From: Sphingomonas changnyeongensis
GTDB lineage: Bacteria; Pseudomonadota; Alphaproteobacteria; Sphingomonadales; Sphingomonadaceae
DNA: 64,000 bases
Assembly (NCBI RefSeq): GCF_009913435.1
Contig: NZ_CP047895.1
Coordinates: forward strand, 186,001 to 250,000
Direction of reading: 5' to 3'
Positions 47,153 to 53,634 of this stretch are shown one piece after another. The notes beneath the pieces were generated by a model, which was not told where the DNA came from, made no database searches, and saw only the letters and a list, made by a program, of their open reading frames with translations. A program made the translations under genes and the position numbers. The number at the start of each line of letters is the position of its first letter. The first letter of the stretch is position 1.

Positions 47153-48148
47153 TCAGGCCGGAAACTCGATCCTGACCATACCGCCCTGCCCGCGCGGCCA
47201 GTCGATCGTGCCGCCCAGCTGCGCGGCGAGCCCCTGGACGATCCGCGCCCCCAGCCCGCTCGCGGTGCGCGGATCGAATCCGTCGGGCAGGCCCGGGCCG
47301 TCATCGGCGACGACCAGCGCCAGCCGGTCCGGCGCCGAGGGGGCGATGGTGATGCGGATCTGCCCGTCGGGGCGGCCCGCCAGACCGTGCTTGACCGCAT
47401 TGGTCATCAGTTCGGCGACGATCAGCGACAGCGCGACCAGCCGGGTCAGATCGAGGCGCAGTTCGGCCGCGCTCACCTCCAGCCGCACCTCGCCCGCATT
47501 CATCAGCGCCAGCGAATCGCGCGCCAGCTGTTCCAGATAGTCGCGCGCCGACAGGCCGGCGGCCGCCGGGTCATAGAGCCGCCGGTGGACGCGGCCGATC
47601 GCGTGGATGCGCTCGATCGCCTCGTCGAATGCGGCGGTCGCAGACCCCGGATCGCGGGCGACCTGCCGTTTGTGCATCGACAGGATCGAGGCGACAAAGG
47701 CCATGTTGTTGGCGACGCGGTGCTGCAGCTCCTGAAACAGCAGCCGCTGCTCCTCATACAGCCGGGCGGCGCGCTCGCGCTCGGCACGCAGCCGGTTGCC
47801 CGCCCGTTTCATCAGGTGGATGAGGATGATGTCGACCGCAGCGACGCTGGCGAACATGCCAAGCGCGACCAGCCCGGCAAGGGACAGCGGCCCGGCCGGA
47901 CCGGGGGGCATGAACAACAGCGCTGCCGCGATCCCCGACAGGACCGCGCACAGCGTTGCCGCCCAGGGCCCGGCCACGAACGCGACAAGCACGACTGCCG
48001 GAAAGAAGGTGAGGAACGGGAATCCGGGCGGCAGCAGCGGCGCGGCGACCATGCGCAGCCCCGTGGCCGCCGCACAGGCCATCACCGCAAGCGCAACGCC
48101 CGACGCGATGCGGGCAGTTCGGCCGGCAATCGTCCAATCCTCAGCCAC
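47153..48148 (-). CDS. Sensor histidine kinase (HisKA_2 type) with DUF4118-like membrane domain
   Basis: A 331-residue kinase. Three or four membrane spans fill residues 12-112 (ALAVMACAAATGL, FPAVVLVAFVAG, LALGMF...IILIHLM), resembling the DUF4118/MASE-like input domain. A coiled linker leads to the H-box FQELQHRVANNM and a compact ATPase with VAELMTNAVKHGL and DDGPGLPDG. This class (HWE/HisKA_2) often works in the alphaproteobacterial general stress response or light signalling. There is no adjacent response regulator. The start is GTG at 48148. Confidence 0.85.
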   Translation of the reverse strand: MAEDWTIAGRTARIASGVALAVMACAAATGLRMVAAPLLPPGFPFLTFFPAVVLVAFVAGPWAATLCAVLSGIAAALLFMPPGPAGPLSLAGLVALGMFASVAAVDIILIHLMKRAGNRLRAERERAARLYEEQRLLFQELQHRVANNMAFVASILSMHKRQVARDPGSATAAFDEAIERIHAIGRVHRRLYDPAAAGLSARDYLEQLARDSLALMNAGEVRLEVSAAELRLDLTRLVALSLIVAELMTNAVKHGLAGRPDGQIRITIAPSAPDRLALVVADDGPGLPDGFDPRTASGLGARIVQGLAAQLGGTIDWPRGQGGMVRIEFPA

Positions 48149-48178
48149 GACTCGCCCCGATCTCGTCGACCTGCTGAG

Positions 48179-48235
48179 CTAAAGCGTTTTCACGCCGGGT
48201 GAAATCACCCGGCGGCTCGGAAAAAATGGTAAAAC
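48179..48235 (+). repeat. Second copy of the palindromic intergenic element (truncated)
   Basis: CTAAAGCG, then TTTTC, a CGGGTG-AAAT-CACCCG dyad and CGGCTCGGAAAA match the reverse complement of the element at 21966-22072 step by step (CTAGAGCG, TTTCC, TCAGGTG-GGAT-CACCTGA, CGGTTCGGAAAA). Bases differ in both arms of the dyad together, so pairing is kept. The far half is not recognisable here. Confidence 0.65.
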
Positions 48236-48283
48236 GGACAGCCGAGCCGACCGGAGCGAAACAGGGCAGACGCGGTTAATCGG

Positions 48284-48318
48284 AAAGGCCCCGGCGCCGC
48301 CCGCCTGGCGCCGGAGCC
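48284..48318 (-). terminator. Probable terminator of the TorF porin gene
   Basis: A 12-bp stem with one mismatch (GGCCCCGGCGCC / GGCGCCGGAGCC) lies 8 bases after the porin stop on the minus strand and is followed by TTTCC. The T-run is short, so efficiency is uncertain. Confidence 0.5.
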
Positions 48319-48325
48319 GGGCGGG

Positions 48326-49147
48326 TCAGAACGCCGCCGTCAGCGACACGATGATCGTGCCCCCGGCGATCGATGTCACGCCATTGCCGCGCTTGCTGAA
48401 GCCGGGCTGGAGATTGGCGCTTTCGGCCCGCGAAATGTCGGTATCGGCATAAGCGACGCCCAGCGTCAGATTCTTGACGGTGAAATCAAGGCCGAGGAGC
48501 CAGTCGAGATATTCGCCGGTTGGCGCAACACTGGTGCCGTTGGGGCCAAGCCCCGGATTGCCCTTTGAAAAGCCCAGATGCGCCTTGGCGGTCAGCGGGG
48601 TGCCCGCGATCGGCGCGGCGGCATCGCCCCAGACATAAAGATTGTCCTGCTTCTGCCCGCGGCTCTGCGGCGTTGCCGAGAAATTGCCCAGCGCTCGCTG
48701 CTTGGGCGCGTAGGCGACGCCCGCAAGCAGCGAAACAGGCCCGGTCGTCCCGCTCAGCTTGACATAGGGTTCGGCGAAATCGGTCACGTCCGCGCCGCCG
48801 GGATACATGTACCAGGTCAGGCCGACATCGATGGCGCCCTTCTCGCTGATCGCAGTCTTATAGCCGGCGATCAGATCCAGCTCGATATTGGCACCGCCGA
48901 ACGTGCCCCAGCCGGCAAGATTCGATCCCCAGGCACCGGCATAAAGCCCGCTTTTGTGGGTGAGGGTGAGCCCGGCCTGCACGGCCATTTCCTTGTCGCT
49001 CTGCGACACGCCGCGAAACCGGTAATCGGACAGCAGCGCCGCCGTCCCCGTCACCGTAAAAGCCGGCGTCGCTTCGCCGTCCTGAGCCATGGCCGGCGAC
49101 GCCGACAGAGCCGCCACAAACGCCAAGCCACCAAGATATGCGCGCAT
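48326..49147 (-). CDS. TorF-family putative porin (paralogue 2)
   Basis: A 273-residue protein with a signal peptide (ending SPAMAQ), the family start TAALLSDYRFRGVSQSDKE and a barrel ending VSLTAAF. It is longer than paralogue 1 at 41825-42592 but has the same strand pattern (GTPLTAKAHLGF against GTPLTLAAHIGR). TorF-type porins are commonly found beside glnK-amtB in Proteobacteria, and here it lies in the same strand and cluster. A role in nitrogenous solute uptake is inferred from that context. Confidence 0.85.
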   Translation of the reverse strand: MRAYLGGLAFVAALSASPAMAQDGEATPAFTVTGTAALLSDYRFRGVSQSDKEMAVQAGLTLTHKSGLYAGAWGSNLAGWGTFGGANIELDLIAGYKTAISEKGAIDVGLTWYMYPGGADVTDFAEPYVKLSGTTGPVSLLAGVAYAPKQRALGNFSATPQSRGQKQDNLYVWGDAAAPIAGTPLTAKAHLGFSKGNPGLGPNGTSVAPTGEYLDWLLGLDFTVKNLTLGVAYADTDISRAESANLQPGFSKRGNGVTSIAGGTIIVSLTAAF

Positions 49148-49464
49148 AGATCAGACCCCCCGCAGATAAAATCGCGTTGTCCGTCCTGCGCCCGGCGCGG
49201 CGCTCCTCGTTGCGGGTGCGCATCCGCCGGTCCCTCTTTGCTATGCACGCTTATGCCATGAATCAAATTCTTTTATGGTCGTGAGGACGATTTTTTTGGC
49301 CCAACCGCGCAAGACAAAGGGGCCGGCATGAACCACATGCCAGCCCCAGTTGCGGCGTCTTCTGGTTGCGCAGGCAGACGCCCGGCAATGATCGGCGCGG
49401 TCTGACAAGTGCCCGCGGCCACCATTGCTGTCGGTCGACCGGCGGCGTGCCGGTCGTGCCGCGA
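49148..49464. other. Intergenic region between the two nitrogen-cluster porin genes
   Basis: No gene is supported in this 317-bp stretch. It contains the terminator of the DUF6733 gene at 49310-49347 and, below it, the upstream region of the TorF gene with an A/T-rich patch (49258-49300). No promoter matches a consensus well. Confidence 0.45.
49310..49347 (-). terminator. Terminator of the DUF6733 gene
   Basis: On the minus strand GGGGCTGGCATG and CATGCCGGCCCC form a 12-bp stem with one mismatch and a 5-nt loop, followed by TTTGTCTT. It lies about 120 bases after the DUF6733 stop. Confidence 0.65.
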
Positions 49465-50226
49465 TCAGAACGTCATGCCGATGCTCATCTTGTAGAAATC
49501 ACCGGCATTGCCGCTCTCGACATCTGCCCCGCCGGTGAAGCGGGCATAAAAGCCCTTGGGCAGGCTGAACTGCACATAGGGGCCGACCCACTGATAGACG
49601 CGCGCGGTGGACCCGCCGGGATAGGTGTTGCGGGTGTTCGACAGCAGCTCATAATGCAGGCCAGCCGATGCCTTGTCGCTGAACTTGTAGCCGACATTGG
49701 TCCAGGTGTGGAGGAAGTCGAGCGCCGCATCGCCGCCGCGGTTGCGCAGCGCGGCATAATAGCCGGCATAGAACTCCGCCTCGACCTTCTCATCGGCATA
49801 GTTGACCGTCAGGCTCGGCACCACGCCATCGGCGAACTTCGCGCCCTGCACCACCCCGGCGGCGTTGACCGAACCGCCCGACAGCAGCGCGCCGTTGGTG
49901 AGGCCGATCTGCGGCTTCACCTTCAGCTTGCCATCGGCAAGGTTGAAGTTCACCCCGACGCCGAACTCGGTCCACAGATCATCGCCGGTGTTGGTCGGGT
50001 TGAGCCCGAAGGCCGGCTTGGTCCAGAAAATGCCGTAGAACGTGAAATCGGTCTTTTCCCCGGTGGGGATCGACCCGCTGAACGTCGGGTAGAAGCCGAA
50101 GAAACTGTCCTGGTTCAGGGCGACCGTGTAGCTCGACTCCCGCTCCTGGGCGACCGCCGGGGCGGCGATGCCGGCCAGCGTCATGCACATGGCCCGGAGC
50201 AAAACGTTCTTGCTGATCATCTTCAT
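49465..50226 (-). CDS. DUF6733-like outer-membrane beta-barrel protein
   Basis: A 253-residue protein with a signal peptide (ending AAPAVAQ) and alternating barrel strands (FFGFYPTFSG, TFYGIFWTKPAFGL, EFGVGVNFNL) ending in GMTF. AAGGAC precedes the ATG at 50226; an internal ATG two codons later is less well placed. It lies downstream of amtB on the same strand but behind its own A/T-rich leader with a dyad (50245-50261). Context suggests induction with nitrogen genes; function is unknown. Confidence 0.7.
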   Translation of the reverse strand: MKMISKNVLLRAMCMTLAGIAAPAVAQERESSYTVALNQDSFFGFYPTFSGSIPTGEKTDFTFYGIFWTKPAFGLNPTNTGDDLWTEFGVGVNFNLADGKLKVKPQIGLTNGALLSGGSVNAAGVVQGAKFADGVVPSLTVNYADEKVEAEFYAGYYAALRNRGGDAALDFLHTWTNVGYKFSDKASAGLHYELLSNTRNTYPGGSTARVYQWVGPYVQFSLPKGFYARFTGGADVESGNAGDFYKMSIGMTF

Positions 50227-50244
50227 GATTTTCGTCCTTCTTCA

Positions 50245-50261
50245 AGTAACCCTAAGTTACT
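50245..50261. promoter_or_regulatory. Inverted repeat in the DUF6733 leader
   Basis: AGTAAC-CCTAA-GTTACT is a 6-bp dyad 19 bases upstream of the start codon. It lies in a 170-bp region that is markedly A/T-rich (50227-50396). It could be an operator or a leader hairpin next to the ribosome-binding site. Confidence 0.4.
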
Positions 50262-50396
50262 CCTCCGGCGGACTCAGCTTGTTCTTGTTATGAAAAGTGT
50301 CAAAACAACATAATCAACACAAATCATATAAGAACGACGTTTTACTCCGGGCACAAATGCATTGTTTTAATGGCTTCGATTTACAAAGATACTTTA

Positions 50397-51827
50397 TCAG
50401 TAGTTATACGCACGCTCGCCATGATCGGAAATGTCGAGGCCGGCATGCTGTTCTTCGTCGCCAGCACGCAGCCCGATGATCTTATCGACGGCGAAATACA
50501 GAATGGCGGACCCGATGCCCGACCAGGCCAGGGTGAACAGCACGGCCTTGGCCTGTGTCCAGAGCTGGGCTGCGACGCCGGCATAGGCGAACACCGCCGT
50601 CCCCGGCTGACTGGCATAATCGGCAACGCCCTGCCCGCCGAGCGCGGGATCAACCAGGATGCCGGTCGCCAGCGCGCCGACGATCCCGCCGACACAATGG
50701 ACACCGAACACGTCAAGCGAATCGTCATAGCCAAGCTTCACCTTCACCTTGGCGACGAAGAAGAAGCAGATCGGCGAAACGATCAGCCCCAGCACCACCG
50801 CGCCCATCGGCCCGGCAAAGCCCGAGGCGGGCGTCACCGCCACCAGACCGGCCACCGCGCCGGTGACCGCGCCGAGCAGCGACGGCTTGCCGCCGGTTGC
50901 CTGTTCAACCAGCACCCAGCTGAGCGCGGCGGCAGCCGTGGCGACGAAGGTGTTGATGAACGCAACCGCGGTCACGCCATTCGCCTCAAGATTTGACCCG
51001 GCGTTGAAGCCGAACCAGCCAACCCACAGCAGCGACGCGCCGATCATCGTCATGGTCAGCGAATGCGGCGGCATCGGATCGCGCGGATAGCCGAGCCGCT
51101 TGCCGAGCATGATCGCCCCGACCAGCCCGGCGACGCCGGCATTGATGTGCACCACGGTGCCGCCGGCGAAATCGAGCGCGCCCATCTGGAACAGGAAGCC
51201 GGCATGGCCATTGGCGGCGGCGACCGCGTCCGCCCCGGCGAGCGCCGCCTTGGCGATCGCGTCAGGCCCGTCCCAATACCAGACCATGTGCGCCATCGGA
51301 AAATAGATCAGCGTGACCCACAGCGTCACGAACAGCATCAGCGCGGAAAACTTCACCCGTTCCGCAAACGCCCCGACGATCAGCGCCGGGGTGATGCAGG
51401 CAAAGGTCATCTGGAAACAGATGAACACATATTCGGGAATATAGACGCCGTTGGAGAAGGTCGCCGCCTGCGAGCTGGCATCGACACCCTTGAGGAAGAG
51501 CTTGCCCAGGCCGCCGAAGAACGCATTCCCCTCGGTAAAGGCGATGCTGTAGCCCCAGCACACCCAGATCACCGCGACCAGACAGACGATCATGAACACC
51601 TGGGTCAGCACCGACAGCATGTTCTTGGTGCGCACCAGCCCACCATAGAACAGCGCGAGGCCCGGGGCCGACATCATCAGCACCAGCGCCGACGACACCA
51701 GCATCCAGGCCACGTCCCCCTTGTCCACGCTCGGCTCGGGTATCGCGGAGGCCGCAGCCCCCTGCGCCCAGGCCGGCAGCGCCGCAAACAGCGCAAGCCC
51801 GAGGCCCGCCAACGACTTTGCAATCAT
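50397..51827 (-). CDS. amtB: Ammonium transporter
   Basis: A trimeric ammonium channel of 476 residues. A signal-like N terminus (ending LPAWAQG) is followed by eleven membrane spans. Family phrases include GDVAWMLVSSALVLMMSAPGLALFYGG, the pore histidines in AHMVWYWDG and the late DVFGVHCVGGIVG. AAGGGGG precedes the ATG. It starts 16 bases after glnK; GlnK binds the cytoplasmic face of AmtB and blocks it when ammonium is plentiful. Confidence 0.96.
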   Translation of the reverse strand: MIAKSLAGLGLALFAALPAWAQGAAASAIPEPSVDKGDVAWMLVSSALVLMMSAPGLALFYGGLVRTKNMLSVLTQVFMIVCLVAVIWVCWGYSIAFTEGNAFFGGLGKLFLKGVDASSQAATFSNGVYIPEYVFICFQMTFACITPALIVGAFAERVKFSALMLFVTLWVTLIYFPMAHMVWYWDGPDAIAKAALAGADAVAAANGHAGFLFQMGALDFAGGTVVHINAGVAGLVGAIMLGKRLGYPRDPMPPHSLTMTMIGASLLWVGWFGFNAGSNLEANGVTAVAFINTFVATAAAALSWVLVEQATGGKPSLLGAVTGAVAGLVAVTPASGFAGPMGAVVLGLIVSPICFFFVAKVKVKLGYDDSLDVFGVHCVGGIVGALATGILVDPALGGQGVADYASQPGTAVFAYAGVAAQLWTQAKAVLFTLAWSGIGSAILYFAVDKIIGLRAGDEEQHAGLDISDHGERAYNY

Positions 51828-51843
51828 GTTTCCCCCTTTCCGG

Positions 51844-52182
51844 TCAGATCGCCGCATCGCCCGTCTCCCCGGTGCGGATGCGGACAGCCTGCTCGATCGG
51901 CTGAACGAAAATCTTGCCGTCGCCGATCGACCCGGTGACGGCAGCCGCCTGAATGGCCTCGACGATCGCGTCGACCTGGGCCTCGGCGCACACCACTTCG
52001 ACCTTCAGCTTGGGCACCAGATTGGTCGTGTATTCGGCGCCCCGATAGATTTCGGTCTGCCCCTTTTGCCGGCCGAACCCGCGCACCTCGGAGATCGTCA
52101 GTCCGGACACGCCCAGCGCGGTCAGCGCCTCACGGACGCGATCGATCTGGAAGGGTTTGATGATCGCTGTGACAATTTTCAT
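51844..52182 (-). CDS. glnK: Nitrogen regulatory protein P-II (GlnK)
   Basis: A signal-transducing trimer of 112 residues, the exact family length. The T-loop reads GFGRQKGQTEIYRGAEYTTNL with the uridylylated Tyr51, and the C-terminal signature is TGSIGDGKIFV. It senses ATP/ADP and 2-oxoglutarate and regulates AmtB and NtrB. The start at 52182 is chosen because the protein begins MKIVTAIIKPF; the frame is open to 52263, but that extension is not conserved. I find no -24/-12 promoter on this strand. Confidence 0.95.
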   Translation of the reverse strand: MKIVTAIIKPFQIDRVREALTALGVSGLTISEVRGFGRQKGQTEIYRGAEYTTNLVPKLKVEVVCAEAQVDAIVEAIQAAAVTGSIGDGKIFVQPIEQAVRIRTGETGDAAI

Positions 52183-52333
52183 GCACATCCCCCGCTCAAC
52201 GCGACTCGGATGTTTCATGTTTGTGAACAGGTCGTCAATGAAATTGTGCGTCCGCACCCACAACTATGCTGCGTCGCACAATAGCTTTTTCACTCGCGTC
52301 AAACGTCAATCTTCGCAACATTGCTGGTTTTTT

Positions 52334-52347
52334 GTGCATTTTGGTGC
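52334..52347. promoter_or_regulatory. Possible NtrC-type half-site between glnK and the sRNA
   Basis: On the minus strand GCACCAAAAT is followed by GCAC. The first ten bases match the left half and spacer of the NtrC consensus (GCACC-N5-GGTGC), but the right half diverges. It lies 77-90 bases upstream of the sigma-54 promoter on the plus strand, a normal enhancer distance. Confidence 0.35.
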
Positions 52348-52423
52348 TGCGCTGCACGATTAGGAGGCAGAGTTTCCGCGGCAAATGCGCGTCGCGATGG
52401 CAAAAATGGCGGAAAACCGGGTC

Positions 52424-52438
52424 TGGCACGGTCTTTGC
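52424..52438 (+). promoter_or_regulatory. Sigma-54 (-24/-12) promoter
   Basis: TGGCACG-GTCT-TTGC matches the sigma-54 consensus TGGCACG-N4-TTGC at every fixed position. It points away from glnK-amtB. Transcription would start near 52450. Sigma-54 promoters need an enhancer protein; NtrC is the natural candidate beside glnK. Confidence 0.8.
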
Positions 52439-52449
52439 GATGAATTTGG

Positions 52450-52539
52450 CGACGGTCAGGGTTTCCGCCCCGGCCTTCGATGTTCCTCCTGCGGACGACC
52501 TCGGGCCGGCAAGACAAGATCTTGCCGGCCGTTTTTTTT
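52450..52539 (+). ncRNA. Candidate sigma-54-dependent small RNA
   Basis: From the expected start near 52450 to the terminator T-run at 52539 is about 90 nt. The only reading frames run straight into the terminator and look artificial. An exposed-looking segment TTCCTCCT (52483-52490) is complementary to a Shine-Dalgarno sequence, a common feature of alphaproteobacterial trans-acting RNAs. Divergence from glnK-amtB suggests control by nitrogen status. Confidence 0.6.
52504..52539 (+). terminator. Strong intrinsic terminator (plus strand)
   Basis: A perfect 10-bp stem GGCCGGCAAG / CTTGCCGGCC with a 7-nt loop is followed by G and eight T residues. No protein gene on the plus strand ends upstream of it, so it implies a short transcript starting at the sigma-54 promoter. 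Confidence 0.88.
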
Positions 52540-52595
52540 GCACCATTTCCCGTGCCGCAATTTCAGGCAGCAAAGAGCGGATCGCTGCGGGCATG

Positions 52596-52626
52596 AAAAA
52601 GGCCCCGGCGCAGCGCGACCGGGGCC
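52596..52626 (-). terminator. Terminator of the ileS-lspA-DUF3035 operon
   Basis: On the minus strand GGCCCCGG and CCGGGGCC form an 8-bp stem with a 10-nt loop, followed by TTTTT. It lies about 40 bases after the DUF3035 stop. Confidence 0.82.
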
Positions 52627-52667
52627 AACATGGTGCGGCACGGCCCCGCGCGGGACCGGCGGCAGGA

Positions 52668-53090
52668 TCAGCGCGGCGGCGTTCCCGGCACGGCGGCGCG
52701 GGCATCCTGGCCATCGCCCTCGGGCGCGGCGATGATGTCGCGGGTCACCTGCCCCTTGTCGACCACCACCGTGCCCGGATCACCGGCCGACGAGCGGATG
52801 CCCGCCGCCGCGCGGTCGGTGCCCGCCTGGCCAAGCGTCACACGCTCGACCGTGCTGCGCGGTGCCGCGCCGCCGAACAGCGCCTGCAGCGCCTGGGTGC
52901 TCGAATCGGCTTCCTGCGGACGCGGCGCGCCCGGCGTCGGCGGCACCAGCGCGAAATCGGGCGGCACGACCAGCGGCGCGCGCCGGGCGGCGGCGAATTC
53001 GTCCGGGCCGCGGCGGCCGCTCATCGCGTTCGACCCGCCACAACCGGCGAGCATGAGCGCCGCCATGCCCAGAACCACAAGATTACGCAT
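52668..53090 (-). CDS. DUF3035 lipoprotein
   Basis: A 140-residue lipoprotein: signal peptide with lipobox LMLAGC (Cys17), then the DUF3035 phrase RRAPLVVPPDFALVPPTPG. DUF3035 proteins are small outer-membrane-associated lipoproteins of alphaproteobacteria with no settled function; a link to BAM-type assembly has been suggested. The start overlaps the lspA stop by 8 bases (ATGCGTAA), so it is made together with the signal peptidase that would process it. Confidence 0.82.
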   Translation of the reverse strand: MRNLVVLGMAALMLAGCGGSNAMSGRRGPDEFAAARRAPLVVPPDFALVPPTPGAPRPQEADSSTQALQALFGGAAPRSTVERVTLGQAGTDRAAAGIRSSAGDPGTVVVDKGQVTRDIIAAPEGDGQDARAAVPGTPPR

Positions 53091-53634
53091 CGATCGTCTC
53101 CGAAGAATCATTATCGCGGCGAACGAGCAGCGCGCGCCCGAGCAGCGTAAGGACGCCGATCGTAATCGCGGCATCGGCCACATTGAAGACCAAAAAGGGG
53201 CGAAAATCCCCGAAATGAAGGTCGAGAAAATCAACCACATAGCCAAAGCGAATGCGGTCGAGAATGTTTCCCGCCGCCCCGCCCAGCACCGCGCCCAGCG
53301 CCCAGACATCGGCCCGGCTGCGCTCGCGCCACATCCAGACGAGCACGCCGGTTGCGATCAGCCCGGTCATCGCAACGAGCGCCCAGCGCGCCAGATCGCT
53401 GCTCGCGGTCAGAAAGCCGAGCGAGACGCCATAATTCTGCACCCAGGTGAGGTTGAACACCGGCAGCAGCACGATCTGGCCATGCAGCTGGAGCGCGAGC
53501 GGCCCGATCACCCAATATTTGACCAGCTGGTCGATCAGGAACACGCCCCCGGCCAGTGCGAGCCCGGTGGCGCGCAGCCGCCCGGCCCCGGCATCCGCCG
53601 CCTCGGGCGCGGCCTGAACGCCCGGCTCAGCCAC
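53083..53634 (-). CDS. lspA: Lipoprotein signal peptidase
   Basis: Removes signal peptides from diacylated prolipoproteins. The 183-residue protein has four membrane spans and the two catalytic aspartates in GNILDRIRFGYVVDF and FNVADAAI. The GTG at 53634 is chosen because it overlaps the ileS stop by 8 bases and gives a normal N terminus; an upstream ATG would lie deep in ileS. ileS-lspA is a widespread operon, here followed by a lipoprotein gene. Confidence 0.92.
   Translation of the reverse strand: MAEPGVQAAPEAADAGAGRLRATGLALAGGVFLIDQLVKYWVIGPLALQLHGQIVLLPVFNLTWVQNYGVSLGFLTASSDLARWALVAMTGLIATGVLVWMWRERSRADVWALGAVLGGAAGNILDRIRFGYVVDFLDLHFGDFRPFLVFNVADAAITIGVLTLLGRALLVRRDNDSSETIDA

Noticed and set aside
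49244..49258. TGGCATAAGCGTGCA on the minus strand upstream of the TorF porin, resembling a sigma-54 promoter
   Set aside because: The GG-to-GC spacing is one base short and the -12 element is poor, unlike the perfect site at 52424.
52183..52330. A sigma-54 promoter for glnK-amtB
   Set aside because: I looked for GG-N10-GC elements on the minus strand and found none with correct spacing. TTGACG-like hexamers are present, but none pairs with a convincing -10.
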